This document shows positions 25,758-39,700 of a DNA stretch of 64,000 nucleotides, piece after piece. The stretch covers positions 11,637,951 to 11,701,950 of the forward strand of contig NC_134035.1 of the NCBI RefSeq assembly GCF_964204645.1, in the 5' to 3' direction. The notes below the pieces were generated by a model. It ran no database searches and was not told the DNA's origin. It was given only the letters and a program-made list of their open reading frames with translations. The translations under genes were made by a program, and so were the position numbers. This stretch comes from Tubulanus polymorphus (Eukaryota > Nemertea > Palaeonemertea > Tubulaniformes > Tubulanidae). Numbering within the stretch: position 1 is the stretch's first letter; each line of letters opens with the position of its first letter.

Positions 25758-28700
25758 AGGAAAACTGGCAATACGACGATAGTCTACAAATTCTTTTATG
25801 TATTCACACCATCTTCATGGTCAAATTATCTTGGATGTTTGACCCTGACTGAACTTTTACATGGAACACTCCTCACCGTTCACTGAGCAGTGTTTCGTAT
25901 ACGCAGTCACTAAATGAGCTAGAAAAGCGTTTTCCATTTCGCGTGTAAAAGCAGAGGAAATGATCGAGGCCGAAAGAAATGACCAGCGTTCAGGCGATCG
26001 ATAAGACAACGGCCGTTATACGGCAGAATGAAACTGACCAGTGTACTACTGATCAGAAATTGTAAAGTCGAAAAGAAATAGCCAGGTTTTGATATTGGAG
26101 ATCCGCGATGTAAAAAAGAAAATAGCTAGGGGAGGTTGATAAGATTTTTTCCATTAGAAAAGGGTTTCTTTAAAGGTCAACGAACCTGCGACTGACTTCA
26201 ATAACAGTTTCGTAGACGCGTAAAAACTGTAATTTTCCGGAATATGCATTAACTCGAGTCGTCGTTCAGAACAGAAAATACGACGTGTATTGAAAATGTT
26301 AAACGGTGTTCAAAAACTCGTGCCTAGAAACAATCACCACGTTCGCGATACAGAGTCTTGAACGTCTCAGCGTTAATGCAACCGTGGCTTAATATCGCAT
26401 GCGCTGCAAAACATCGCTGGTACCGCGGGGAAAGAAGACGCGCAATAGGTCACGTCTGAATCGCTAAACTGGGGGAGATTGCAATTAAACAGTTCAACTC
26501 GCGTTGGAACCCCACCGCCGTCGGGCAAGCGGCCAATTTAGATAAGAAAAGAAACGTCTTCACCGCCGCCATTACATACAGGTTTTTCATCCGTTTAGAC
26601 ATTCTCATACGAGTAAAGTTATGTTCTTTCGGGGATCTACATATTAATATCCATTTATAGTATATTTATACGGGCACTTCGACGAGGATCCGCAAAGCAA
26701 AGGTCGAATTGTTCAAGTTAGTATTGATCACTGTCAATCGAGGGTTCACGAAACGGCTTCACGGTTCAAGGTTTTTCCCAGGCCTCTTAATCGGGAAAAA
26801 ACCCACTAATCAGCTGCCAGCGGACGATCCTGTCCTTTTCAATCTCCGAGGGGTTGGGGGTGGGCGGACGTCAACGTGATATACCGATATATTTGAATAT
26901 GATCTTTTGTCGGTTTTCGTCTGCCCGAAGTTTATATATACGTCAAAACGTAATACGCACCAAGGCATTATGAGATGTCACACAATCAATAGGCGTCGTA
27001 TCCATGACTACTAATACCATCAGCTCAACTTCCAAGGAGCTTAACTTGACTATGCGAACTCGCATCAGTCTTGACACAGACGTTACACCTTTCAGGCAAG
27101 ATTTTAAAAAATGAGAGCCACCACTCTCTGCGGTGGTGTGTGTAGGCTAATACCGCCGTGTCATTCGCGCGTGTGGTCACTGTCAGACGACACCGGTGTA
27201 TCGATCTATCAAATTGACTCCGGAGAGGTTCGGTCAACAAGAGACACCCGGCGAAAATACGCGAATATCGTAATCGATGGGGAGGTAATATCGTGAAGAA
27301 AATGACGACAGCGAATAGACAGAAAAAGTAGATGGGTCGAAAAAGCAACAGTTCATTAAAAACAACACCGAATCCAGGGCACACGAAAGTTAAGACCTTT
27401 TGACCCATATCTAGCGAATCCATTTGACTCAAAACACGGGGAATGAAGTGAATTTAACTTTATATTCAAACTTTACACGTGGAGCTGTAAAAACTATGAT
27501 ACTTAGGTAACGAAGACACTGTTTACAAGCAATGTCATTATATTCAAATGACGTCTCAAAGGAATGACTGCTACTCCAAAAGACTTGATTTGCTTTGAAC
27601 GAAGCAGATATAAGAAAGTTAAATGCACTTTGAACTATATCCATTACTTCAAAGGCTTTACTCTGTACGTTGTGTTGTTTGTATCAGATCTAGTTTGTCG
27701 GTTGAATTACTGGAAGACGATATCGTGTGATCAGTTTTTGGACCATTTTCCGATTTGAACCCCGTAGATCCCTTCTTCGTATCGGATGGTCGAGAGTGCG
27801 GGGTTGGGGGTGGGGGATATGTTTGGGTAACAGGAAGGCGCACATTTCGCTTGACAACTTGACGAATCAAGGAAATGTAGCTACTTTGCTACAATGGATC
27901 TTAATATGAAAAAGTGAAGTTTCTGCTTATAACAGATTCCAACAAAGCAAGGAAGTGATCGGGCAAAGATTTTCTAGAAAAAAAATTGGAAAAACAAACA
28001 ACAGTCAAAAACGTGTTATGTTTCATCAAATCTAAAACAGATATTAACATATTGTTTTGCTGATAACACGCTGACAGATAAGAGCCGATGTAACTAAGGT
28101 TTTTAAAGCGAGGCTCTAAGTTGTACATAAACATCTACCGTATCATCGCATTCTTCAAGACTTCAACGCGTAGCTGCACTAAATAAAAAACAAAAAACTT
28201 CCACTCGGGGAAAACGATTTACATTTTGCGCTTATAAACCGACGTTTCATACGAGAACGTTGGGTTTGACTGATGAAACGACACGTGCTGCAAGTGAAAA
28301 TATTCACGAAGGAAATTTCGGAATACTAAAGATCGCGACCTTCGTGTACGCGAGGTTTACGTGCGTACAACCGAGATTTTCTTTGAAATAGCGTATATGT
28401 ATATACATACGTTGAAGTATATATATAAGTTTGTTATAAAGATAGATCACTCCCGCAATGACGTAAAAAGCGTATTATTACGCGTTTGTTTTATTAGCGA
28501 CTTCGGAAGCGCGCACGCATTCAACAATACATTCCACAACGATGAAACAGGCAATATTTATATATATATATATACATATACGCACGGCGGTCTAATTACA
28601 AACAGTTTTTTTTCTGGAACTCGGGTAAATAGATATAAACTCCTGGCAAATGCAGTCGTTTCAAAGTGGACCTATAGACCGCATTTCCGACTCGACCCCA

Positions 28701-29157
28701 AACAAAAATCTCCAGAAGTCGAGTTTTGTTCACGGCATTGAAATCCGTCCTACAGTCGTCTCTTATCAAGAGACCTTTCGGTTTTTTTTCGGCGGCACGA
28801 TACGTTTCACACGCAAATACTAACCTATTAGTCGCCTATTGCTCAAGTCAAAATATGATGGCATTATTCATAATTTGTCCACAAAAGACGTCCACACAAA
28901 ATTGCAAATTAAATCTGATTATTTTTTTTTCATATGAACTACGATTATTTCGATCCGGCTTGATTTTAGACATCAATAAAGAATGACCTTGGAAGCGTAC
29001 ACGCATCGTCGCCGGAAGTGACGTATGCCAAGGCATCAGAAGCTCCGTGTTTTCAACTAGAAAGTGGTTTTCCTCCAAAAATAGTCAACAAAAACTATTA
29101 GAATTTTTGATCATATTATAATCATAATCGGGGGTTCGTCATCGTCTTGAAACCTAC
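25758..29157. other. No convincing gene
   Basis: AT-rich. Open frames at 27025-27432 (minus) and 28361-28741 (plus) have no splice borders, no family resemblance and codons like the flanking DNA. A TATATA stretch lies at 28557-28574. Confidence 0.45.
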
Positions 29158-29329
29158 CTGAGCCATGTCCCGAGCCAGTGGTGGACGTCGACTTGGTTCG
29201 TTCGCGTCGCGCATTGGAGATCGCCGTTGAGTCGGTTATCACCGGTCCTCGCTCGCTGAGTTGTCGCTCAGGCGTTACATCGCCCGCAATCGATGACGAC
29301 ATACTTATAGATCCTACCGCGTACGAAGC
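29158..29329 (-). CDS. Candidate internal exon, Ser/Thr-rich, unidentified
   Basis: On the minus strand an acceptor (CTATTAGCAG) and a donor (CTCAG|GTAGGT) bracket 57 codons, phase 0 in and phase 1 out, with no stop. The peptide is polar and serine/threonine-rich (for example VGSISMSSSIAGDVTPERQ and ARRERTKSTSTTGSGHGS), like a disordered linker with basic phosphorylation-type sites. It is the best exon candidate in the left half. Neither the protein nor its neighbouring exons could be recognised. It lies downstream of the BAZ1B 3' end on the same strand, so it would belong to a separate gene. Confidence 0.42.
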
Positions 29330-32300
29330 CTGCTAATAGACAATTTCGGATTAGCTACAAAATGCAAAACGACAACGCCTAATCAACGCGCACATTATTT
29401 GCTATACGGCGTATTGTAGGGTATTTGTTTTCGCCCTCAACGCATCAGTCATATTCCCTGATGGTTCGTAGCCTTGAGCAAAACCGTGGTTTACAATAGC
29501 AAGGTCGACACGAACTACGAACGTATGTAAAAGGACACTGTGTGTTGCGCAAAAATAGAAAAATATATGAACTGCATATCGGCGAAACAAATCCACATAA
29601 TATACACAAATTTAAAAGATTAAAAACGATGTCTATTTGTCAAATCAAGTCACAACATTTCGAACAGACCCCTCAGTATTGACACCATCGCGGGCGTGAC
29701 GATGATCTCTATAAAAATTCCAAAACATCGAATTTTTTTCTATATTAAAATATAAATTGAGTTTTGAATCTCTTGAATTTGTATATTATTATCAACATGA
29801 TTGCTTGCTATCATTATACCTTATTTTCGTTACTTAACTTTTTTTCAAAGGGCCTAATTGTCCTGTGGGCCTACATGGCTCTGTTCGCGCCCCTATCTAC
29901 TAATTCTGGTTCAATCTTATCCTTTTGTAATTTTGTATTGCTTTTGATTGACGATGAAATAAATATTATGATTATTATGATTATTGGTAACATTGGATCT
30001 TGATAACATGAGCAATTCGCCACGTTAGAGTACACGTGATGACAATTCTATTATCTGCATAATAATTCCGCTGATAGTTAAGTTAAAATTGTCATTATTT
30101 TCTCTGAGCTTAAGGCTGCCTTTCAGATGCTTAAATACATATTAGTAAACGTCTCAATTCCTGAATCTAATTGAATTGTAATGGTCGTGTTGGTTTTTTC
30201 AACGCATACAGAAATGCACTAAAATAAATACTATAATCTCTCTACATGCGCGCCAGTTTTATGATAGTATAAACTTATTCTAAAGATATTTCATATCACT
30301 GCTATCTAAATTGTACGTTACAGGAATAAATTGAGGCAGTAGGTTCAGGCAAATGATTTAATGCAAAATGCACAATAATAACCGACTTATTAGAGAAGGT
30401 TTTTTCAGTGTTGATTAACTGTTATAACTAGATGTTGGTTATTGGAAGAAAGTAATCCATAAAAAAATAATGTTGGTGGCGCGGGTTAAATCTAGTTACC
30501 GCTATTAGATCATCCCATTGATCGCCGTTAGGAAACAGTCAACACGCTGAGGTCTCAATAAACCTTTTTTTTAACTTTTAATCTTCAAGTGCGGAATTAA
30601 TCTTATTCACATTGTATAGGTTGTGCAGATCGAAAAGTGATGAATATAGAAATATTTTCCATGGCCGTGTATTCGTATGTAACGCAAATTACGAAATGTA
30701 CAGTAAATTTTCCGACATTAGCCTTTCAAAAACACCTGCGCGATATGAATCGAAATCATGCTAAGCCTCGTCGCTAGCTGTCACTGGCAATCAGGCGATT
30801 AGATGGATTTTCGGAAAAACACGGCGTTACATGCTACAACGCGTACAAGTAAAAAGAGATGAAAAATCATATTTATAACCGCGTAACAAACAAACACTGA
30901 CGCACACACGCCACATGCCACTGGATGGTATCAGTTTTCGAATATTAAAAACGTGCCGATAAGCTAAGCGAATACCGCAGTTTTTCTAATTGAATTTCGA
31001 GTTATTCGAACAGATTTTACCGCCGGGGCATGCGCGTGATATTTTTTGGAAATTAAAAATTGAAATTGTTATTGCCGTATGATTGGGGCTGTTCAGTCTC
31101 TATATTCCGTTCAGACTATTGCCGCAAGTGTTTGTAAACTGTTCACGCTACTATCGTTATATTATGATTAGCTAAGAAAACATCGTGCACCTTCAGTCAG
31201 TTGCCATACACACATTCACCCGGTAAATTCGTGTCAGAATTTGCCAGAAAAACGAGAGCTCGAGGAGGAGCACAGTACTCTTTTGATTTCACGTTCTCGG
31301 TGTAGGGTTTCCCATACGCAACGGGTCGATATAGGCTTCACCGACTTCAGTCTTGTGGTCGATAAACCGAATTTATTTAACGAATATCTAATAGTAATTA
31401 GATAATTGGATTCAGTCAGAGACTATTGGATTAAAAAGAACCCTGTCTAGTTGAATCCTTGTTGGACTTAAGTAATTATACGGACGGCAAGCTGCATATA
31501 TCAAGAATAGTAGATAATAAAAACAACAGCAAAAGGATGTATATATCCCTAACAAAGTAGAGATTAATCTATTGATATTGATTCGCTAGTCTATATATTA
31601 TTTACATCGATTACGCTTATAAGAATCTAAGATTTCACGGAAAACTAATTTTTTACGTATCTAATTTCTTACGTATTTAAAGAATCATCCGTTTCACAAC
31701 ATTTCCGACTTTACTATACGTTTGCACTGCATATACATTTAAAGAAAAACACAAAGAGGAATTTTCGTCCGTTACTACTAAGACGAAAATTGAAACTCGA
31801 AACTATGTACATACCTCGGTTCACAATTCGTGCAGTTATCTAAGGCCTGTACGCGAATAATCCCGCCCCAACAATGTCATAATCCAAACATCACCCGTAT
31901 TTCGCCGCGTCCACAATCTTCAAAAATCAAATCGAAAATTGATTGAAAAAATATGTAGATTTTCGTTTGTTGTCGTTTGTGCGACTAAGTCCGAAGAAAA
32001 AGAAACGCCGCTAGAGGCATTTAGTGGCGATGGTATATGTAGTTAAGCGGCGCTGTGCGTAGAGTGAGTACATACAGCAATCTTACCATCGGTAAGTAAG
32101 GGGTAGACATAGGCTAGAGAAATGCATACTTACTGTTTCCCAGCAGTTGCACATAAAAAATGTAACCGCTATAAATTAGAGTTTCACCTAGAGTACCTTT
32201 ACCCGAAAAACAGACATTCAACTGATACGATTTTATGTTATATCAGATACTAAAAGTATTGTCGGGATTTTTAAAAGTGTTAAACGCCATCATCGGGAAG

Positions 32301-33194
32301 ATGATATCGATGTTGTTATCCTCACCAACGCAAATTGTTGAAATGAAATGAATATTATCATTCGACATAGGCGACAACAGTTCTTGGGCTCAGGCTCGAA
32401 CTCTGAAATTACCATGCGTTAGTTCCCGTTGCGTTTTGCATAAGTTGTATCTAGGGTCAATGGCTAAGTTTCGTCGAGACAACGTTTTGAAATTTCGACC
32501 CCGTTCCTGACTTATGATGAGGTCATCTTCAAGGTCATATCGCTGAAAAATAGTTATTAGTGCCTAATTACGCCGCTAGGTGGCATGTGGGGTCCTTGCG
32601 CTGCACAACTTGACGTCCGGTTTGAATTGCAGGGAAATCGGAAGTAGAAAAAATTACGTCACGAATTCAGGAATTGTTTTCCCCGTGCACGGGGATATCA
32701 GGGAATCTGGGCGTTATCCTCTGAAATCAGGGAAAAGTTTCACCAAGAACCTTAATGCCTGACGTACCACAGTATATTGTTGTGATAATTATAGCTATGT
32801 AATTATACTTTGAATGAATAAAATCTATATCAAACAACCATTCAAAGTACAACGTTTTACATAACGAACAATTTATGTTAAACGAAACCAGGATTTATTC
32901 AGGATTTTGCTTTCATTTTTGAATACTGTGGACGTCTACGATGAAGTCGTCTCGCCTATGTACCTACTATTGTACGACTTCTAAGATTGCAGCTCATAGA
33001 TGATTTACTATGATAACTATATAGCCCAAAGGTTAAAATCTTATTTCAAATATTTATATAGACTTTTGCTTTCAATAAATAAAGAACTGCTCATTTCTTC
33101 ATAAAAAATTCCGGATAAAAAACTCGTCTTAATGCACTTTTCATTATCGTTTTCCTTGAAAGAAATAAAGAAGAAATGAATAAAAGACGATCAT
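29330..33194. other. No convincing gene
   Basis: AT-rich intergenic DNA downstream of the BAZ1B poly(A) site. Two isolated minus-strand donors with short open segments (31815-31846 and 32136-32170) were noted but cannot be chained. Confidence 0.45.
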
Positions 33195-33216
33195 CATCTA
33201 ACTTAAGTAAATGATT

Positions 33217-33222
33217 TTTATT
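33217..33222 (-). terminator. BAZ1B poly(A) signal
   Basis: AATAAA on the minus strand, about 170 nt past the BAZ1B stop codon, in an AT-rich 3' UTR. Confidence 0.6.
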
Positions 33223-33393
33223 TTACTCTATTATACTTTACTACAAAGTTACGTACAACAAAAAGACAGCGTATCAATATACATATACATATATCAATTA
33301 GTATATACGTTCTACATTGAAACAATGCGCGCATCTCACTAGAATCCCGTATACACGATCTATTCACCGCATCAGACCCGTAGCAGCCCCGTC

Positions 33394-36300
33394 TTACTCG
33401 GGGGCCTGCGAGAGTTCGCCTAGAAAATTCAAAACAACCGTCGCCAGATTTTGCGTTTATTTTCCTCGCACTTTGGCCTCCACTTGAGCAAGTTTGGAAA
33501 CATAATTTGAAGTAACAAAAAAAATTTCACCGATTATTTATTTTTTTTTCAAATCGATGCTTTAATTTTCTTAAGGCCAGCGCATCACGGCGGACCTGCG
33601 TCGATTATTTCAAACACGGTCCTGTGCTGCATCACCTTTGAACTTTAAATCAAACAGTTTCACGTCAACTAAATCATGTTGATAAGTTTGAATATAGGAT
33701 TTAAAGATGACCCCTACCCCGGAGGTTTAAGGAATTAGCGTCAAATTTATTTTTCACGTACGTCATATCGGGCGAATATCACTGCATTCGACCACGGCCG
33801 ACGACTGACATAAACTCTTTACGCGTCATGGTGACGTCACACTGCAAGTAGTGCAAGCGGCTCAGTGAAGCAAAACGCCATTTGACCTTGGAGTAGTCAC
33901 TAAATGATTAAAATACGATTGATGTCTGTGGATGACCTCTACAGCCACGTTCACACTACGATACTGCAGTCATCAAATTTGTTAAAATAATCAACAGCCA
34001 GGGACTCAAAAATCTATCATTAAGATATCAATTTAGGGGTAAAATGCTAATAAGGAAATCTTGCAGGGCTAGTGTCGTGATAACTAACTATCTGTGGCCA
34101 ATTTAGCAATACGTGTGTGAACTCACATACTGATTGGCCCGTTCCAGGTACGGACCCACTTAGAACGGTCTAACTAGTGATAGTGTGAACACGGCTTATA
34201 GGGATCTTGCACGTGACGTCATAGTTTGCCATACGAGCTGGGGTATTTACAAACTACGAGGGTCTTTCATCTGAATACCTTAAATAACACGGGCTCTTCA
34301 TTTAGAGTTAATGGTTTGACCATCAATATAAAGGCGTAGACACGTGGAGAAAGTACATGACTGCAAGACCTCAATACTGGAGATTTTAAACTTGATCTAA
34401 CTCAGAAACATATGCAAAATAGAAGTCATTCTTTTATGACTTATACTTCGGGAAATCCGCGCGAGCGTTACAAACGATTGCTCTATCCATTTACAAAACT
34501 TATCAATCTTCATCTAAACCCTGCCTCCACAAATAAGAAAAAAAAAAAATTTTGCATTTTTTGTCCTGATAGAGATACATAAAATCAGTCATTCGGCTAC
34601 GGACACTATCAAAGATTTCCTATCAATCTTTATCATCATTTTCTATCGAGAGAAATATACATTCAAATCGCGCATTACGTATGCATTATATATAAATACG
34701 CCTAACATCGATTCCAAACACTGAATATACATTAGTATATATACATTATTACATCATTGTCATTATTACCCATTCACGAATCATCATACAATGTGTATAT
34801 ATATTATGGCATAATTCTTTGACTACTATACTTTATGTACATGTACAGCGAAGTCGCCAGACGTTCTTAAGAGGTAACATGCGACCCTTCGAGAGAACGG
34901 CTTCGGATGCTGGACAACCTTTCCTAAATTTGCTTTAAACGTCGTCGGTTAAGACTCTGATGGAAAGTAAAGTCTATTACACATAAAATAACAGACTCAT
35001 ATATAGAAACATCACGGGCTATTCACTCAAAAGTTGGTTAGAGTTAGTGACAATATTAGAATCGCATTGTAATCATGATCCATCAGTTGACTCGGTTTTT
35101 AACCAACTTTTGAGCAATTTTCTCCTCGCGATCAGTAAAGTTTGTCCCGTTTTACATGACCAGCCTAGTCTTACTAATAAATAATAAAAACACCGCATTG
35201 CCTTATTCGGGTTTTTGATGGATTCTCGACAAAATGCAATTATTCATAACAACCGAGGCTAATAAACTGATTTGAAAGATTAAACTTTAAAATCGAAGAT
35301 CCAGTCCCGCAAATGTTAACGATGAACTGTAGAATCATCTTCAGAACCCGTCTTGAATTGACCCAGCCAAAGTTTGTTTTGCTACGTGTAAATGATGGTA
35401 AAGTTATGAAAACTAGTTTCTAAAATTCCACTCGAAGATGAATATATGGCATTTTAGTAGATATTTGAATTGAACCGAGTAAAATAATGCAGAGCGAGGC
35501 CTTTTTTAAAGTAAATCAAAATTGTATGTACAGTAGACTGCACTTCGTTCGTACAAACAACGCAGGGAAACATAGAATCATCAAACATGTTTGAATTCGG
35601 AGACATCGTTCTTGAAACCATGTTTCATGTTACTCGTCAACACACTCAACACTAGGAAACACTTGGTTCGGTTTCCTGTTTCTATGTTTCCCTGCGGTAT
35701 GTGTAATTCAGCTTTAGATCTCAGGGACCATTTCGTTTTCTCCAAGGCGAACCAATTTCGGGCAGTCAGAGCGATGAGAAGGAATTTGTTTTTGGATATT
35801 CTATCATAGGAAATCGGAGTCTACCGTAAATACGCATGTATTCGATACACATATTACCAGTCGCGTATTACATATCAGTATACATCATATATACATGTAA
35901 TACATAGATTTCCGATAAAATAAAACTGTACAACATTATGATAAAATACATTCGCATATGTGTCAATGAGTGTCGGTGTGGGTGTGCATGTGTTAGTGCG
36001 GGTGTTCTGTATGTCTAGTTAAAAAAATCCCGGTATATTATCACATACAAGCTAGCTCATCACCATCATCATCACCATCATCATCACCATCATCATTTTT
36101 CCTTGATCATCACTTCCAGCACTAATCACAGTGAATAGGCTGGTCTGCGCAGTCAACCGCGCTAATCGAGGTTCCACCAGGCGGATAACTTCTAGGATCG
36201 AATCAAAATGTATCCATTGTTTCATCTCAAAACTGCCGTAAATATTTACCAATCCAAAAGATGAATGCAAGTTAATCTAGACACGAGATTTGCCTGATTT

Positions 36301-36701
36301 TCAATTCAGGAGTTTGAGAATCTAGATATTAGCTAGTTACAAGCGAGTTGTTCTAATCTGTTATCCAATCCATCCGGTGGTACAGCTGGCAGCAGGACGG
36401 GGTCCTCTTCTTCGCTCGGTGAAGTTTTCACTACCACACAAAATTCACCGACATGTCCGCGTTACAAACCAACAAATTTGCGTTTGTATTTCACTTCTGA
36501 AGAGAGAAAGAAACCAATTTTTGCGAAACATCGATTTTCATCAATTTTACCCATAACAGGGCGACACATGTACGTTGTTTCCCCTGACTTGATCTGTTAA
36601 GAACCCATTCAATTAACACAGTCAAATACCCATCCTTCATTCTTCGAAAAACCAGGCATTAGGGAGGGGTTTATCAGGTGGTGCTATAATAGTGGTTAAC
36701 C

Positions 36702-36734
<33 letters not shown>

Positions 36735-39700
36735 TAGTGCCTTTCCAATGAATGCTCAAAGCGCTGTCACTCAATTATTACCCAGCTTCTGTTAGCAATC
36801 CAGTACATTCTTACTCTCCCTGGGGAGATGCAACACCGATACGCTGCAGAGCGATCAAGGCGTCGTCAGCCGGTAGCAATTGTGAATTAATGCCTTGCCT
36901 AAGGATATATGTAGAATAGTAAACCTACAGCTAGGTATATTAACCATCAATACTCATAATCCGGATTTATTTCGCCCGTCTCAAATAATCCGAAATAAGC
37001 AGGGTCTATGTACAGTACTCATGGATGCAGGTGAGATGGACTTACCGGGTAAAAAGCGTTCTATCAACTGACCAAAATGTTTCTCTATAGTAACCATACA
37101 TTTGTACACTTCGGAGTTTGGCTGAAAATGAAACGTAGGACGCGTTTTAGATACATTACAGCGCGACCATCGGGACGAAGAAAAATATGAGGATACAGTA
37201 CATTCCACCTGCCACGGAACAGATTGTCTTGGATTACTCACGGTTCCCACAGTTACATGAATTAACGATTCCCAGGTTTTTCCCAAATATTTCATGGGTG
37301 ATTTTTCAATTTTTTCCAAATGGAAATGAACTGGGAATTATCATTTCAAAATTCCCAAGTTTTTCCCAATGTCCCTGTTCTGTGGGAACTATGATTATTG
37401 CATGCTATGGATTTTAGCCTGAATGAATTACAATCATTATTAGGATGAATTCAACCTCGGACAACTGAACCGGGCGCCGACTGACCTTGTTGTAAAGCTC
37501 TGCATTGTTGAACAACAGTATAAAATCGGCGATGAATTCGTTAATCGTCTCGTAGTGGAAACACTTGGTTTCGATTGTCGACAGATCGATCGGATTGCGC
37601 ACGATTTCGAAGTAGTCGGGGACCTCGTCGCGATCGACCGGTTCGCAGAACGGCCAACACGCGCGGTTCTTCACCAGACGCCCGACTATTTCGTAGTATA
37701 TAGCCTGAAGAGTGTAAACGTATCGATCACATTATATCAAACAAGCACGACTAATAACACTATAGTGCAACATCGTTTTCATGACCTCCCCAGATGTAAT
37801 GATTTTTTGCAGTTATCACAAACGTAGAATTTCATCACAAATCGCATAATTATAATAATTTCATACTGGATCAAACAAACTCTTGGTTATAACGAACAGG
37901 GGCCATTAGTTGGTTAGAATTAACCAGTGGATAGTTGACATAGTGATAATTAAAACTTCATTGTTACTATGGTATTTATCCACTGGTTATCTTTAACCAA
38001 CTTTTGAGCAACTGGCTCCTGATTTTCTGGTCCCCTGAAGTTCGTTGTAACGAGGTGCTTCTGTTTTTCAGTCTTTTAGCTTATCACAAAAACATTCCCG
38101 AACTTATCAAGAATACTTTACCTGTAATTCCGATTGAGTTTTGGATGTATTGCTGATTAAAATATCGCTGTTATCACTCTGCCGTCTTTGACTAACTGGT
38201 CTAGAACTGTAGAGACACATTTTTTCAGTTGATGCATGTATAATGTTGCTGAGGCAAGACAAGATTTTCATATCTAATATGTTCACCAGTAAGGCAAGGT
38301 TTACTGTATATCCTTGTTTTTATCAAATTCCGTCCTTTTCCAAAGAGAAATTGGTTTTCAGTATGTTCCTCATTTTCTAAATCGTGATCATTCACCCCAT
38401 TCACATATAGCTGCTCATCTGTAGAAGCTCTTAATTTCCTATTTGAATACTGTACCTGTTTCTAGTCGGCCTTTTAGGAGAGTTTGATCGTTTGGTTCGC
38501 CGATGCGAACGAGACTCCACCGGCTCCACATTCTCCTCGATCTCCGTCTCTTCATCGTCGTCATCATCATCATCACCATCAGCGTCGACGTCATCATCGC
38601 CGCTGACTTCATCATTTTCGGACTCGTAAACGTAATCTACGCGGCGACCTGCAGTAAATGAATGTTAGATATGTATACTACCGTAGACTCTGTCTTTCTT
38701 GGCAGCATTAGGGCTGTAAATGTGTCACAGAGTTGGCCAGACTGGATGCCAAGCGGTTTACAGATTTAAGTGGTATTGAGAAAGAAGGAGTAGATCGTAG
38801 TTTAAGCGTTATATTCTCCAGTTCTAATCCCTTTCTCACCTCTAGTCGAACGTCGAGGTCGACCTCTCTTAGACTTTTTCGACCGATCGTTTTCTGAAAA
38901 GTCTTCGTCTTCGTCAGAACTGGAAACCGCACGTCGGCGAGTTTTTGCTGCAAGATAGATTATTGAACGAAATCCGAACTTTTGAAAACCCTTGAACTAA
39001 GGGAGCTACAATTTTCAGAATCTCCACATTCCGTCTAATACTTAATAAGTTTTAGACCGATTCTGAAACCTTACCCAGACAAATTGTCTGAATTTGATCT
39101 TATCTGGAATTACCCATACCGCGGTAAGTTCACCGAGTTGCAATACTTACCGGCTGCTGCTGCTGTTCTTTGGTTCGAAGATCTTGAGGATCGCGTCGAC
39201 CTCGAGGCCTGCGATCTCTTTTTCTTGTACGGAATACCTTCTTTACAGTACTGACACGACCATCCTTTCCTGAATGACATCACGATTCGAATGATATATA
39301 AAAATATCAGACTTAAAGTATGGTAGCTCATTTCATTATTTTCTTTCTCAATGAAGAAGGCAAATTTTTTTGACAAATTCAACTAGCGACAAGTCATGAA
39401 AATATTTCTGCTTTAAATGAATTATCAACTACCGTTAAATATATCAAAGCTGCCAATTTATGAATATCTGAATCAGGGATGTGATGTACAGGAGCCAAAT
39501 AGGAATAAAGAAGGAATTTATTATCTTATTAAGATTTTATGGATGCAGGACAACAGTTGCCAGGAAATCCAATCATTTTGAAAAATACCACCAAAGATTG
39601 TAAAAAGATGATATTTCAAGGGACTCAGATGGATGGCAGTTTTGCGATGCAGTCGTAGCAAGGATGTGTTATCACAATGAACTGAGCAAGAACATTGTCA

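Noticed and set aside
31815..31846. Possible minus-strand micro-exon (ALDNCTNCEPR) with GTATGT donor
   Set aside because: No neighbouring exon in matching phase. A donor match alone is expected by chance every few kb.
32136..32170. Possible minus-strand micro-exon (GYIFYVQLLGN) with GTAAGT donor
   Set aside because: Weak acceptor, two frames open, no chain to other exons.
36333..36430. Possible last BAZ1B exon (KTSPSEEEDPVLLPAVPPDG then stop, phase-compatible)
   Set aside because: The acceptor lacks a pyrimidine tract and the segment resembles a dispersed repeat seen near 19631. The exon at 33394-33419 has a better acceptor, restores the conserved Gly of RFLPG and is followed by a poly(A) signal.
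36981..37045. Read-through of the exon 33 donor to a TGA at 36981
   Set aside because: A consensus GTAAGT donor lies at the boundary and the extension shows no family resemblance.
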